A stretch of 43,673 nt of DNA from Agrococcus sp. KRD186 (GCF_017168255.1 NZ_JABFAP010000001.1:216468-260140); one strand, 5' to 3'; numbered from the stretch's first letter, positions 7,828 to 16,680 are shown. A program made the numbers and translations. The notes: generated by a model from the sequence alone, not told the origin.

Positions 7828-8663
7828 CCGACACGGCGACCCGGCAGATCGCGCTGGGCCAGGCGGGCGGGCGCAGGGCCGCCCGCCGGCACTGGAGCGG
7901 GCAGGGCTGGGTGCGCGTCGCCGCCCCGCTGGCGCTCGGCGCCGCAGCGCTCGGGGTGTGGGAGGCGGCCGTGCACCTGCTCGACATCCAGCCCTACCTG
8001 CTGCCGGCGCCCAGCGCCATCCTCGACCAGCTGGTCAGCGCCATCGGCGGCATCGCGCAGGCGACGATCGCCACCGGCACCAACGCCCTCATCGGGCTGC
8101 TGCTGGGCGCGGCGGTCGCCGTGGTCATCGCCGCGCTCGCCTCCCGCGTGCGCTGGATCGACCAGCTGGTGGCGCCGCTGGTGGCGGCGATCGCCGTCGT
8201 GCCGATCGTGGCGCTCGCGCCGGTGCTGCAGACGATGTACGGAGCCACCAGCGAGATGCCGCGCATCCTGGTCGTCGCGATCGCCTCGTTCGTGCCGGTG
8301 TTCATCACCACGCTCCGGGGCCTGCGGCAGGTGCGCCCCGTGCACCTCGACCTCATGCGCGCCTACGGCGCGAGCGGCTGGCAGGCGACCCGCATCGTCA
8401 CGCTGCCGGGCGCGGTGCCCTACGTCTTCGGCGGGCTCACCATCGCCTCGTCGATCGCCGTCATCTCCGCGGTCGTGGCGGAGTACTTCGGCGGCCTGCA
8501 GAACGGCCTCGGCAGCCGCATCGCCAGCGCCGCCGCGCAGTCCGGCTACCCGCGCGCCTGGGCCTACGTCGTGGCATCGATCGTGCTCGGCCTGGTCTTC
8601 TACGGCGTCACCCTGCTCGCCGAGCGGCTCGCCAGCCGCTGGGCGCACATCCCCATCACCTGA
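7824..8663 (+). CDS. ABC transporter permease, NitT/TauT type (second of two)
   Basis: A 279-residue membrane protein with a basic N-terminal tail and about six helices. The family loop contains DLMRAYGASGWQATRI followed by LPGAVPYVFGGL. It starts on an ATG overlapping the ATPase stop. Two different permeases, one ATPase and one lipoprotein in one operon is the arrangement expected for a hydroxymethylpyrimidine/THI5-like or hydantoin-type importer. Confidence 0.88.
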   Translation: MTDTATRQIALGQAGGRRAARRHWSGQGWVRVAAPLALGAAALGVWEAAVHLLDIQPYLLPAPSAILDQLVSAIGGIAQATIATGTNALIGLLLGAAVAVVIAALASRVRWIDQLVAPLVAAIAVVPIVALAPVLQTMYGATSEMPRILVVAIASFVPVFITTLRGLRQVRPVHLDLMRAYGASGWQATRIVTLPGAVPYVFGGLTIASSIAVISAVVAEYFGGLQNGLGSRIASAAAQSGYPRAWAYVVASIVLGLVFYGVTLLAERLASRWAHIPIT

Positions 8664-8718
8664 TATCCCCTCACCAGCACACCAACCAGCACCACCCTTC
8701 ACCAGAATCGAGACCACC

Positions 8719-9897
8719 ATGCAACGCAACGCAGCCACGCCCGGTCGATCGAAGCGCCGCCGCACCCTCCTCGCGGCGGCCGCGGCAGCCGCATCCGTCA
8801 TCCTCGCCGCCTGCTCGCCAGGAGCCGCACCCAGCGAATCCGAGCCGGGCGCCGAGGGCAGTGACGAGCTCACCCCCATCACGCTGCAGCTGCAGTGGTT
8901 CGCGCAGGGCCAGTTCGCCGGCTACTACGCGGCCCTCGACCAGGGCTTCTACGAGGACGCCGGGCTCGACGTGACCATCGCCGAGGGCGGCGCCGACATC
9001 GTGCCGCAGACGGCGGTCGCCAGCGGCTCGGCCGACTTCGCGATCGCGTGGGTGCCGAAGGCGCTCGCGAGCCGCGAGCAGGGCGCGATGATCACCGACG
9101 TGGCGCAGATCTTCCAGCGCTCGGGCACCCTGCAGGTGTCGTTCGCCGACGCCGGCATCGACTCGGTCGCCGACCTCGAGGGCAAGAACGTCGGCTCGTG
9201 GGGCTTCGGCAACGAGTTCGAGCTGTTCGCCGCGCTCACCGAGGCCGGGCTCGACCCGATGAGCGACGTGACGCTCGTGCAGCAGGCCTTCGACATGTCG
9301 GGCCTGCTCTCCGGCGACATCGACGCCGCGCAGGCGATGACCTACAACGAGTACGCGCAGCTGCTCGAGAGTGTCGACCCAGACACGGGCGAGCTCTACA
9401 CCGCCGAGGACTTCTCGGTGCTCGACTGGAACGACGTCGGCACCGCGATGCTGCAGGACGCCATCTGGACGGCCAGCGACCGGCTCGAGGACCCGGAGTT
9501 CCAGGCCACCACGGTCGCGTTCATCAAGGCGTCGATCCAGGGCTGGATGTATGCGCGCGACAACCCGGAGGGGACGGCGCAGATCGTCGTCGACGCGGGC
9601 AGCCAGCTGGGCGCCTCGCACCAGCAGTGGATGGTCAACGAGACCAACCGGCTCGTGTGGCCCGCAGAGGGCGGCATCGGCCTGATCGATGAGGCCGCCT
9701 GGGATCAGACCGTCGAGATCGCCATGAACACCGCCAACCAGGACGGCGCGACGGTGCTGACCGCCGAGCCCGACGAGGGCGCATGGACGAACGAGTACGT
9801 GCAGCAGGCGCTCGACGAGCTCGAGGCCGAGGGCGTCGACGTGTTCGGCGCCGACTACGCACCCATCGAGGTCGAGCTGCAGGAGGGCGGCCAGTAG
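8719..9897 (+). CDS. ABC transporter substrate-binding lipoprotein, NMT1/THI5-like
   Basis: The 392-residue product has a twin-basic N-terminus, a hydrophobic Ala-rich segment and a lipobox (LAAC near residue 32). After a short acidic linker the mature protein starts with the THI5/NMT1-type pattern ITLQLQWFAQGQFAGYYAALD, followed by FYEDAGLDVTI and later GSADFAIAW. Members of this family bind pyrimidine precursors, riboflavin or similar heterocycles, in keeping with uptake of pyrimidines or hydantoins here. The 55-bp leader is rich in C and A and lacks a clear purine-rich ribosome-binding site, which is unusual beside the strong site of the first gene. Confidence 0.88.
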   Translation: MQRNAATPGRSKRRRTLLAAAAAAASVILAACSPGAAPSESEPGAEGSDELTPITLQLQWFAQGQFAGYYAALDQGFYEDAGLDVTIAEGGADIVPQTAVASGSADFAIAWVPKALASREQGAMITDVAQIFQRSGTLQVSFADAGIDSVADLEGKNVGSWGFGNEFELFAALTEAGLDPMSDVTLVQQAFDMSGLLSGDIDAAQAMTYNEYAQLLESVDPDTGELYTAEDFSVLDWNDVGTAMLQDAIWTASDRLEDPEFQATTVAFIKASIQGWMYARDNPEGTAQIVVDAGSQLGASHQQWMVNETNRLVWPAEGGIGLIDEAAWDQTVEIAMNTANQDGATVLTAEPDEGAWTNEYVQQALDELEAEGVDVFGADYAPIEVELQEGGQ

Positions 9898-9940
9898 AGT
9901 CCGAAGACAGGCCCCGTCAGACACCACGCGAGGAGCGAGC

Positions 9941-11248
9941 ATGACCACACCCGACCCTGCTGCAGGCGACCGCGCACGCGAGCTCGACGAGCTCGTGCTG
10001 CACTCCTGGTCGAAGCACGGCCAGGTCAATCCGTTCACGATCGCGCGCGCCGAGGGCGTGCGCATGTGGGATTACGAGGGCCGAGAGTACCTGGACTTCT
10101 CCAGCCAGCTGGTCAACACGAACATCGGGCACTCGCACCCGAAGGTCGTGGCGGCGATCCAGCAGCAGGCCGCCGAGCTCGCGACGATCGCGCCGCCCAC
10201 CACGAACCTGCGTCGTGGTGAGGCGGCCGAGCGCATCCTGTCGAAGATCGACGACATGGCTGCCGTCTTCTTCACCAACGGTGGGGCGGATGCGGTGGAG
10301 AACGCGATCCGGATGGCCCGCGTCCACACGGGGCGGGCCAAGGTGCTCTCGCACTACCGCTCGTACCACGGCAACACCGGCTCGGCGATCAACGCGACCG
10401 GCGATGCGCGCCGCGTGGGCAACGAGTACGCGACCGGCCACGTGCACTGCTTCGGGCCGTTCCTGTACCGCTCGGAGTTCTGGGCGGAGACCGAGGAGCA
10501 GGAGGGCGAGCGAGCGCTGCGGCACGCGCGCCGGGTGATCGAGGCGGAGGGGCCGTCGACCTTCGCGGCCATCATCGTCGAGGCGGTGCCGGGCACGGCC
10601 GGCATCCTGCTGCCGCCGCCCGGCTACCTGCAGGGGCTGCGCGAGCTCGCCGACGAGTTCGGCATCGTGCTGATCTTCGACGAGGTGATGGCGGGCTTCG
10701 GCCGCACCGGCTACTGGTTCGCGCACCAGCACGACGGCGTCAAGCCCGACCTGGTCACCTTCGCGAAGGGCGTGAACTCGGGCTACGTGCCGGTCGGCGG
10801 CGTCGTCATCAGCGAGCAGATCCTGGCGACCTTCCGCGAGCGGGCGATCCCGGGCGGCCTCACCTACTCGGGCAACCCGCTCGCCGCCGCCTCGATCGTC
10901 GCGTCGATCGATGCGATGACCGAGGAGGGCATCGTCGAGCACGCGAAGCACCTCGGGGAGGACGTCTTCGGCCCGGCGCTGCGCGAGATGGCCGAGCGGC
11001 ACCCGATCATCGGCGAGGTGCGCGGCCGCGGCGTCTTCTGGGCCCTGGATCTCGTCAAGGACCGCGAGACCCGTGAGCCGGTCGACGCATCCGTCATCGC
11101 CTCCATCAAGGCGGCGCTGCTCGAGCGCGGCTACGTGCCGTTCGGGGCCGACAACCGCATCCACGTCGTGCCGCCGCTGGTGATCAGCGACGAGGACGCC
11201 CACGCGGGCCTCGCGATCCTCGACGAGGTGCTCGCCGCGCACGGCTGA
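9941..11248 (+). CDS. Class III aminotransferase, probably beta-alanine:pyruvate (omega) type
   Basis: A 435-residue PLP enzyme of fold type I. Visible features are FFTNGGADAVENAIRMAR (phosphate-binding region), SYRSYHG-like HYRSYHGNTG, the cofactor Asp in LIFDEVMAGFGRTG, and the Schiff-base Lys in LVTFAKGVNSGYVPVGG (about residue 275). As last gene of the pyrimidine operon it most likely transfers the amino group of beta-alanine (from uracil) or 3-aminoisobutyrate (from thymine), giving malonate semialdehyde or its methyl analogue. The ribosome-binding site GAGGAGCG precedes the ATG. I see no semialdehyde dehydrogenase in the window, so the last step must be encoded elsewhere. Confidence 0.87.
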   Translation: MTTPDPAAGDRARELDELVLHSWSKHGQVNPFTIARAEGVRMWDYEGREYLDFSSQLVNTNIGHSHPKVVAAIQQQAAELATIAPPTTNLRRGEAAERILSKIDDMAAVFFTNGGADAVENAIRMARVHTGRAKVLSHYRSYHGNTGSAINATGDARRVGNEYATGHVHCFGPFLYRSEFWAETEEQEGERALRHARRVIEAEGPSTFAAIIVEAVPGTAGILLPPPGYLQGLRELADEFGIVLIFDEVMAGFGRTGYWFAHQHDGVKPDLVTFAKGVNSGYVPVGGVVISEQILATFRERAIPGGLTYSGNPLAAASIVASIDAMTEEGIVEHAKHLGEDVFGPALREMAERHPIIGEVRGRGVFWALDLVKDRETREPVDASVIASIKAALLERGYVPFGADNRIHVVPPLVISDEDAHAGLAILDEVLAAHG

Positions 11249-11254
11249 GCGATT

Positions 11255-11317
11255 CTCAACGTGTGAGGTGGCGGTTCGCTGCATGGTGTGCGCCGAACGA
11301 GCACCTCACACGTTGAG
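11255..11317. terminator. Long hairpin after the pyrimidine operon
   Basis: Sixteen-base perfect inverted arms, CTCAACGTGTGAGGTG at 11255-11270 and its complement at 11302-11317, enclose 31 bases whose outer part (GGTTCG / CGAAC) can pair further. It starts six bases after the aminotransferase stop and could end the operon transcript. There is no run of T after it, so a REP-like element or RNA-stabilising hairpin is an equal possibility. No second copy is present in the window. Confidence 0.6.
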
Positions 11318-11346
11318 ATCTTGCCGCGGCGGCTGATCGTCTGTCC

Positions 11347-11369
11347 GTGTGCGCCCAACAGGCGTACAC
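11347..11369. promoter_or_regulatory. Probable autoregulatory operator of the DUF1778-GNAT toxin-antitoxin pair
   Basis: GTGTGCGCC (11347-11355) and GGCGTACAC (11361-11369) form an inverted repeat with one mismatch and a five-base centre, ending seven bases before the antitoxin ATG. TACACT (11365-11370) inside it resembles a -10 element, which would give a nearly leaderless mRNA. Antitoxins of this class usually repress their own promoter through such a site; the binding itself is inferred. Confidence 0.5.
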
Positions 11370-11376
11370 TCATGAA

Positions 11377-11688
11377 ATGACCGCGACTCCAGGCGCCACA
11401 GCGCGCAAGCAGGCTCGGCTTGCTGTGCGCCTCACCCCCGAGCAGGACGCGCTGATCCGCGATGCTGCAACGGCCTCTGGCCAGACGCTCACCGACTTCG
11501 TCACGGCCGCTGCCGTCGTGCGAGCGGAGGACACGCTTGCCGACCGCCGGCTCTTCCGGCTCGACGATGCCGCGTGGCAGGAGTTCGAGACGATCCTCGA
11601 CCGGCCTGCGCAGCGCATCCCGGAGCTGGCGGCGCTGCTGGGCGAGCCGAGTCCGTGGGATGCGGCCGCCGTGCCGCGGCCGGCGTGA
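11377..11688 (+). CDS. DUF1778 / TacA-type antitoxin
   Basis: A 103-residue protein with an N-terminal ribbon-helix-helix-like segment (ARLAVRLTPEQDALIRDAA, with ASGQTLTDFV following) and a C-terminal part (FRLDDAAWQEFETILDRP, then PELAALL) that matches the toxin-binding tail of DUF1778 antitoxins. It should bind DNA as a dimer and neutralise the acetyltransferase encoded next, with which it overlaps by four bases (GTGA). An upstream GTG at 11347 is in frame but lies in the operator, so ATG 11377 is preferred. Confidence 0.85.
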   Translation: MTATPGATARKQARLAVRLTPEQDALIRDAATASGQTLTDFVTAAAVVRAEDTLADRRLFRLDDAAWQEFETILDRPAQRIPELAALLGEPSPWDAAAVPRPA

Positions 11689-12182
11689 CCGTGGAGCGAC
11701 CGCGACCGATCACTGCGACGGACGTCACGGCCGGGTTCGACTCGGGTGAGGAATCGCTCGACCGCTACCTCGCCGAACGGGCGCTGGCGAACCAGCTCGC
11801 CGGTGTCGCGCGCTGCTACGTGAGCGTCGCCGGCGGTCGCGTGGTCGGCTACTACACGCTGTCGGCGGTGACGATCGCGCACTCGCAGGTTGCGGGGCGG
11901 GTCCGACGCAACACGCCCGACCCGCTGCCGGCGGTGCTGCTGGGCCGGCTCGCCGTCGACCGCAGCGCCCAGGGCACGGGGCTCGGCATGCACCTGGTCC
12001 GCGATGCCATCCTGTCGACGCTCGCGGCGGCCGACCGGATCGGAGTTCGGGTGCTGCTCGTGCACGGGCTGCACGCCGAAGCTGCTGCGTTCTACGCATC
12101 GCTGGGCTTCGTGCCGTCGCCGACCGACCCACTGCACCTGTACGTGCTGCTCGCCGACGCACGCGCGTCGCTCGGCGGCTGA
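11685..12182 (+). CDS. GNAT-family acetyltransferase toxin (TacT/AtaT type)
   Basis: The 165-residue product has the GNAT core: a VVGYYTLSAVTI beta segment, acceptor-CoA motif A VDRSAQGTGLGMHLVRDAI (about residues 88-106) and a C-terminal FYASLGFVPSP motif. Toxins of this family acetylate the amino group of charged tRNA and stop translation. It starts with GTG overlapping the antitoxin stop; a second GTG two codons later is possible. The gene order antitoxin then toxin and the overlap support a working type II module. Confidence 0.87.
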   Translation: MTVERPRPITATDVTAGFDSGEESLDRYLAERALANQLAGVARCYVSVAGGRVVGYYTLSAVTIAHSQVAGRVRRNTPDPLPAVLLGRLAVDRSAQGTGLGMHLVRDAILSTLAAADRIGVRVLLVHGLHAEAAAFYASLGFVPSPTDPLHLYVLLADARASLGG

Positions 12183-12259
12183 CGGGACTGGCGCGGGTGT
12201 CACGTGGTCAGTCGGGCGGCCGCGAGACGTCGGCGTCGCAGCCTGAGAGACTTGCCACC

Positions 12260-12970
12260 ATGAGCATTCACCTGCTGGGCGGCGGCTGGGCCGACGACGA
12301 GTCGCGCTGGACGGGCCGCTTCATCGACGAGGCGCGGCAGCGCGCCGGCGGCCCGCCGACGATCGTGGTGGTGCTGTGGGCGGCCGACGAGGCCGAGGGC
12401 GCGACGTGGCACGCCGACTACGTCGACGACCTGACCAAGCTCGGCGCGGGCACCGTCAACGTTGTGCAGCTGACCGCCGAGCGCACACTGCTGCCGACCG
12501 ACCTGGGCGGCGCCGACGGCATCTTCATCGGCGGCGGCCTGACCCCCGGCTATCACGCGGCCGTCATGCCGGCGGCCGACACGATCCGCGGGCTGGTCTC
12601 CACCGGCGTGCCCTACGCGGGCTTCTCGGCCGGCGCGATGATCGCCGGCGACGTGGCGCTGCTGGGCGGCTGGCGCATCGGCGGCGTGCCCGTCACGGCG
12701 CAGTCGAACGCCGAGGGCCTCGACGACGTCACGCTCGACGCGGGCCTGGGCCTGATCGACCTGGTCGTCGACGTGCACTGCGCGCAGTTCGGCACGCTCT
12801 CGCGCGCGGTGGCGCTGGTGCACGCGGGGCTGGCCGAGCGGGTGGTGGCGATCGACGAGAACACCTCGCTCATCATCGGCCCGGGCGGCCTCGAGGTCGC
12901 CGGCGACGGCAGCGTCTGGACGGCCGACCGCGACGGCGAGCGGGTCAGCATCGGGGTGCTCGCGGCATGA
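12260..12970 (+). CDS. Peptidase family S51 (dipeptidase E/cyanophycinase-like) protein
   Basis: A 236-residue protein with the S51 layout: LLGGGW at the N-terminus, [17 protein letters not shown], the nucleophile Ser123 in [12 protein letters not shown], and a C-terminal [15 protein letters not shown] stretch like the cyanophycinase DxHFxxRGRxxRL region but degenerate. It probably cleaves small peptides or an amide in the cytoplasm. It has only weak ribosome-binding signals and overlaps the start of ung by four bases, so the two are co-translated although no functional link is known. Confidence 0.75.
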   Translation: MSIHLLGGGWADDESRWTGRFIDEARQRAGGPPTIVVVLWAADEAEGATWHADYVDDLTKLGAGTVNVVQLTAERTLLPTDLGGADGIFIGGGLTPGYHAAVMPAADTIRGLVSTGVPYAGFSAGAMIAGDVALLGGWRIGGVPVTAQSNAEGLDDVTLDAGLGLIDLVVDVHCAQFGTLSRAVALVHAGLAERVVAIDENTSLIIGPGGLEVAGDGSVWTADRDGERVSIGVLAA

Positions 12971-13668
12971 GCGCCCGGCCGCTCGCCGAGCTCGTCGATG
13001 CGGGGTGGGCGGATGCGCTGGCGCCCGTCGAGCACGTCGTGCACGACTTGGGCGAGCGGTTGCGCGCCGAGGCCGCCGCCGGCAGGCCCGCGCTGCCGCC
13101 CGGCGACGCGGTGCTGCGCGCCTTCCGGCGGCCGATGGCCGATACCCGGGTGCTGGTGGTCGGCCAGGACCCGTACCCGACGCCCGGGCACTCGATCGGC
13201 CTTGCGTTCGCGGTCGAGCGGCACCTGCGGCCGCTGCCGCGCTCGCTCGGCAACATCTACCGCGAGCTGCACGACGACCTCGGCATCGAGCCCGCCGCGC
13301 ACGGCGATCTCTCGAGCTGGGCCGATCAGGGCGTGCTGCTGCTCAACCGCGTGCTGACGGTCGAGGCCGGCGTCACGGGCTCGCACCGGCGCTGGGGCTG
13401 GGAGCAGGTGACGGAGACGGCGATCCGCGCGCTGGTCGCCCGGCGCGACGCCGCGGGCGCGCGGGTGCCGCTCGTGGCGATCCTCTGGGGAGCGCACGCG
13501 CAGTCGCTCACGCCGCTGCTCGAGGGCGTGCCGGTGATCGCCTCGCCGCACCCGTCGCCGCTGAGCGCCCACCGCGGCTTCTTCGGCTCGCGCCCCTTCT
13601 CGCGCGCGAACGCGGCGCTGGCGGCGCAGGGGGCTGCGCCGATCGACTGGCGCATCCCTGACGCCTGA
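12967..13668 (+). CDS. ung: Uracil-DNA glycosylase, family 1
   Basis: The 233-residue enzyme removes uracil from DNA, starting base-excision repair. The catalytic motif is [16 protein letters not shown] with Asp68; the usual His after GQDPY is replaced by Pro, as in many actinobacterial members. The second signature [17 protein letters not shown] carries the catalytic His near residue 195. Length and order are normal. It overlaps the upstream S51 gene by ATGA. Confidence 0.93.
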   Translation: MSARPLAELVDAGWADALAPVEHVVHDLGERLRAEAAAGRPALPPGDAVLRAFRRPMADTRVLVVGQDPYPTPGHSIGLAFAVERHLRPLPRSLGNIYRELHDDLGIEPAAHGDLSSWADQGVLLLNRVLTVEAGVTGSHRRWGWEQVTETAIRALVARRDAAGARVPLVAILWGAHAQSLTPLLEGVPVIASPHPSPLSAHRGFFGSRPFSRANAALAAQGAAPIDWRIPDA

Positions 13669-13805
13669 CCCAGGGTGCGCAGAGCCGTTGCGCAGGCGCG
13701 GCTGAGCGAAGCCGCAAGGTTCTGTAACAGCGGTTGCAAACGGGTGCTCCGCGGAGCACGCTGGCTGCAGCAGCGACGAGGCTCGCCGCGGAGGAGGCAG
13801 CGATC
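13669..13805. other. Intergenic region with two small palindromes
   Basis: GCGGCT (13698-13703) and AGCCGC (13710-13715) form a short hairpin shortly after ung. A perfect 16-bp palindrome, GTGCTCCGCGGAGCAC, lies at 13744-13759. The ribosome-binding site GGAGGAGG of the next gene is at 13790-13797. Whether the palindrome is an operator cannot be told. Confidence 0.4.
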
Positions 13806-14231
13806 ATGGCCATCGCACAGCACCGGGCGCCGATCGACTACAGGGTGCCGCTCGCCTGGGCCGCCGTGATCGCCCTCGCCGTCGGCGTGGTCGCCGGCTT
13901 CGCCTTGGGGCTCGCCTCCGCGCCGGGCGGCCAGGGGCTGCAGCGCGGGCTCATCCTCGGCCTCGCGCTCGGCGTGCCCGCGTCGGTCGCCGTCGTCTTC
14001 GGCCGGCGCTTCGTCGACCAGGGGGCCCAGCCGTGGCTCGTGACCGCGCTGGGGCTCTCGGTCATGGTGCTCATCGCCGCGCTACTGTTCGCGCTCACCC
14101 AGTTCGACGTCTCCATGGCTCCCGTGGGCGCGGCGCTCGGCGTCGCGACCGGCGCCCTCTCGCTCGGCGTCGGCCTCTGGCTGGCCCAGCGCAGCGAGCA
14201 CCCGAGCCAGGCCACGCACCGACGCCACTGA
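13806..14231 (+). CDS. Small integral membrane protein of unknown function
   Basis: The 141-residue protein has four hydrophobic helices (about residues 15-35, 45-62, 75-97 and 103-122) and a short hydrophilic His-rich end. The ATG at 13806 follows a strong GGAGGAGG site by eight bases; an in-frame upstream GTG/ATG region lacks one. I recognise no family. It probably stands alone between ung and the next small gene. Confidence 0.7.
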   Translation: MAIAQHRAPIDYRVPLAWAAVIALAVGVVAGFALGLASAPGGQGLQRGLILGLALGVPASVAVVFGRRFVDQGAQPWLVTALGLSVMVLIAALLFALTQFDVSMAPVGAALGVATGALSLGVGLWLAQRSEHPSQATHRRH

Positions 14232-14299
14232 CGGCCGCGCATGCCCGGCGGATGCGTGGCATCCGTCGTCGTGTCGGTCCGGGGTGGCACGATGGTGGC

Positions 14300-14698
14300 G
14301 TGACCGAGTTCGAACAGTGGCGCGCGAAGCGCGAGCGCACCGACGCGCAGGCCGCGGCGGCCGCCGCGAGCGACGACAGCGCCACCGTCACTGATCTCGG
14401 GCCGGGCTTCTGGATGGTGTCGGTCGCCGGCGCCACGCGCGGCTTCATCGTGCAGATCGAGGTGCGGGGCGAGACGCGCTACGACGCCCGGCTGCGCCAC
14501 ATGAACCCGGGCCAGGGCACCCGCATCGGCGAGTACTGGGAGCTCGAGAAGGCCGTCACGGCGATCCTCGCCGAGCCGCCGCGGTTCGTCGGGCGAGACC
14601 CGTTCCGCGAGCTGACGAACTACGCCTCGCGCGACCAGATGCGCGAGCGCACCGAGCGCAAGCGGCTGCAGCGACGGGCGGGCCGCTTCCTGGGCTAG
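14300..14698 (+). CDS. Conserved-looking small protein of unknown function
   Basis: A 132-residue protein starting with GTG. An Ala-rich charged N-terminal helix (residues 1-30) is followed by a compact region, about residues 33-100, containing GFWMVSVAGATRGFIVQIEVRG and DARLRHMNPGQGTRIGEYWELEKAV, and a basic tail. No signal or membrane segment. I do not recognise it. Its stop codon overlaps the stop of the convergent nucleotidyltransferase gene by four bases. Confidence 0.65.
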   Translation: MTEFEQWRAKRERTDAQAAAAAASDDSATVTDLGPGFWMVSVAGATRGFIVQIEVRGETRYDARLRHMNPGQGTRIGEYWELEKAVTAILAEPPRFVGRDPFRELTNYASRDQMRERTERKRLQRRAGRFLG

Positions 14699-15156
14699 GA
14701 GCGGCTCCCGATCTCGTCGAGCCGTGCGAGATCGTGCACGTCGGCCGCGCGCGGCTCGTAGCCGCTGTGCAGCTCGCGCTGCAGCTCGACATCGATGCAC
14801 CGCACGGGTCGATCGCCGATGAGACCGGTCGTCAGGCGCTCGATCGGGTAGCACAGCTCGCCGTCGAGCACCCGCTGCACGAGCGCATCCGACCGTTCGA
14901 TCACCGGATGCAGGTCGACCCGCAGGCGGGCGCCGGCCACCTCGACGCGCACCGGGAGCCAGTCCGTCTCTACTTCGCAGCCGAGCTCGGCAAGGGCGGC
15001 GAGCGCGGCCTCGAGGCGAGCAGCGGGGACCAGCACGTCGAGGTCGCGGTGCTCGCGCGTCTGCCGCCCCACGAGCGCGTCGACCCCCCAGCCGCCCGCA
15101 ATCCACACCGGCTCGCCGATCGCGTCGAGGGCGAGAGCGACGTCGTCCGGCTGCAT
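14695..15156 (-). CDS. Aminoglycoside/lincosamide-type nucleotidyltransferase
   Basis: The 153-residue protein has the minimal nucleotidyltransferase core of ANT(2'')/LinB-like enzymes: WIAGGWGVDALVGRQTREHRDLDVLV (split: the GGWGVD motif near residue 21, the metal-binding Asp pair in HRDLDVLV), then VRVDLHPV and a RPVRCIDVELQRELH segment. Such proteins may adenylylate an antibiotic, but most chromosomal relatives have unknown substrates. The ATG at 15156 points away from the amidase gene, whose start is 31 bases off, so the two share a short divergent promoter region. Confidence 0.75.
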   Translation of the reverse strand: MQPDDVALALDAIGEPVWIAGGWGVDALVGRQTREHRDLDVLVPAARLEAALAALAELGCEVETDWLPVRVEVAGARLRVDLHPVIERSDALVQRVLDGELCYPIERLTTGLIGDRPVRCIDVELQRELHSGYEPRAADVHDLARLDEIGSRS

Positions 15157-15187
15157 CCCGCCACGGTACGCGACGTAGGCTCGAGGC

Positions 15188-16648
15188 ATGACCGCCATCC
15201 ACGAGCTCGGCGCCCTGGAACTGTGGAAGCTGCTGCACGCGCGCGAGCTGAGCGCCGTGCAGGTCGCCGAGCACTTCCTCGACCGCATCGAGCGCCTCGA
15301 CGAGGCGAACGCCTTCGTGCACGTCGATGCCGAGCTCGCCCTCGAGCGCGCCCGCGCCGCCGACGCGGCAGCCGATCGCACGGGCATCATCCACGGGCTG
15401 CCCTTCGCCGACAAGGACCTCACGCCGCGCGCCGGCCAGCCCGCGAGCATGGGCAGCCGCTGGCTCGAGGGCACGATCGCCGAGGCGACGCATCCGCTCG
15501 CGCAGGTGCTCGACGCCGGCGGCGGCGTCGTGCTGGGGCGCACCGCAGCGCCCGAGTTCGGCTTCGCCGGCTACACCCGCTCGGCGCTGCACGGCGCGAC
15601 GACGCTGCCAGGGCGCCCCGACCTGCACGCCGGCGGCTCCTCCGGCGGCGCGGCGGCGGCGGTCGCCCAGGGGCTGCTGCCGTTCGCGCCCGGCTCCGAC
15701 GGCGGCGGCTCCATCCGCATCCCGGCAGCGACCTGCGGCCTCGTCGGGCTCAAGCCCACGCGCGGCCGCATCCCCGGGCAGGGCGGCGTCGGGCAGGTCG
15801 GCGGCCTCACCACCGCCGGCGCGATCGCCCGCTCGGTGATCGACGTGGCGCTGCTCACCGACGCGCTCATCGGGCGGGTCAACGGCCGCACGCCCCACGA
15901 GCTGAGCCTGCGCGCGCCCGAGCACGACGACGGCTCACTGCTGGCGGCGGCGATGCGCGGCCAGGGGCGCTTCCGCATCGCCGTGCTGTCCGGTGGCACG
16001 CCCTGGGACGCGAGCGACGACATCCGCATCTCTCCTGAGGCCGACGATGCGGTCGCCGCCACCGTGCGCGCGCTCGAGGCGCTCGGCCACGAGGTGGGCG
16101 AGGTGGCGTTGCCGGATGCGTCGGGCGACCTGGGCGTGCCGGGAGTCGACGGGTACGCGGCGGCCTTCACCGACCTGTGGCGGGGCGGGGCGGCGACCGT
16201 GCCGATCCCGCGCGAGCAGCGGCACCTGCTCGAGCCGCTCGCCCGCTGGATCATCGACACCAGCGACGCGCTCACCGCCGGCGGCCTCGCTCGAGCCCAG
16301 CTCTGGGCGACCGAGTACGAGCGGCGCGTGATCGCGGCCTTCGCGCCCTGGGACGCGGTGCTCACGCCCACGACCGCGCTCACGCCGCGGCCGCTCGACT
16401 GGTACCCGATCGACGACGGCGAGGCCGACTTCCGCGCCCAGGTGCTGCACACGCCGCACACCTCGTTCGTGAACCTCACCGGCCTGCCGGCGATGACGCT
16501 GCCGGTGCACGAGACGGATGCGGGGCTGCCGATGGGTGCGCAGCTCATCGGCCCACCGGGGGAGGAGGCGACGCTGCTGGCGATCGGCCGCCAGCTCGAG
16601 CGCCGCATCCCGTGGACGCAGCGCGTCGTGGACCGCATGCGGCCCTGA
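15188..16648 (+). CDS. Amidase signature family hydrolase
   Basis: A 486-residue amidase. The Ser-cisSer-Lys triad is visible: Lys76 in FADKDLTP, the cis-Ser in the glycine-rich GGSSGGAAAAVAQG segment (about residue 152) and the nucleophile in GSDGGGSIRIPAA (about residue 177). The C-terminal half contains the usual TPTTALTPRPL and VNLTGLPAMTLPV motifs. The substrate is unknown; it lacks the features of the GatA subunit and stands alone rather than with gatB/gatC. Cytoplasmic, no signal peptide. Confidence 0.88.
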   Translation: MTAIHELGALELWKLLHARELSAVQVAEHFLDRIERLDEANAFVHVDAELALERARAADAAADRTGIIHGLPFADKDLTPRAGQPASMGSRWLEGTIAEATHPLAQVLDAGGGVVLGRTAAPEFGFAGYTRSALHGATTLPGRPDLHAGGSSGGAAAAVAQGLLPFAPGSDGGGSIRIPAATCGLVGLKPTRGRIPGQGGVGQVGGLTTAGAIARSVIDVALLTDALIGRVNGRTPHELSLRAPEHDDGSLLAAAMRGQGRFRIAVLSGGTPWDASDDIRISPEADDAVAATVRALEALGHEVGEVALPDASGDLGVPGVDGYAAAFTDLWRGGAATVPIPREQRHLLEPLARWIIDTSDALTAGGLARAQLWATEYERRVIAAFAPWDAVLTPTTALTPRPLDWYPIDDGEADFRAQVLHTPHTSFVNLTGLPAMTLPVHETDAGLPMGAQLIGPPGEEATLLAIGRQLERRIPWTQRVVDRMRP

Positions 16649-16680
16649 CGAGCCAGCCGAGTCGCAGCGCGTCGACGCCG

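Noticed and set aside
12260-13668. A functional link between the S51 peptidase and ung
   Set aside because: They overlap by four bases, but such coupling of unrelated genes is common in this GC-rich, compact genome; no pathway connects them.
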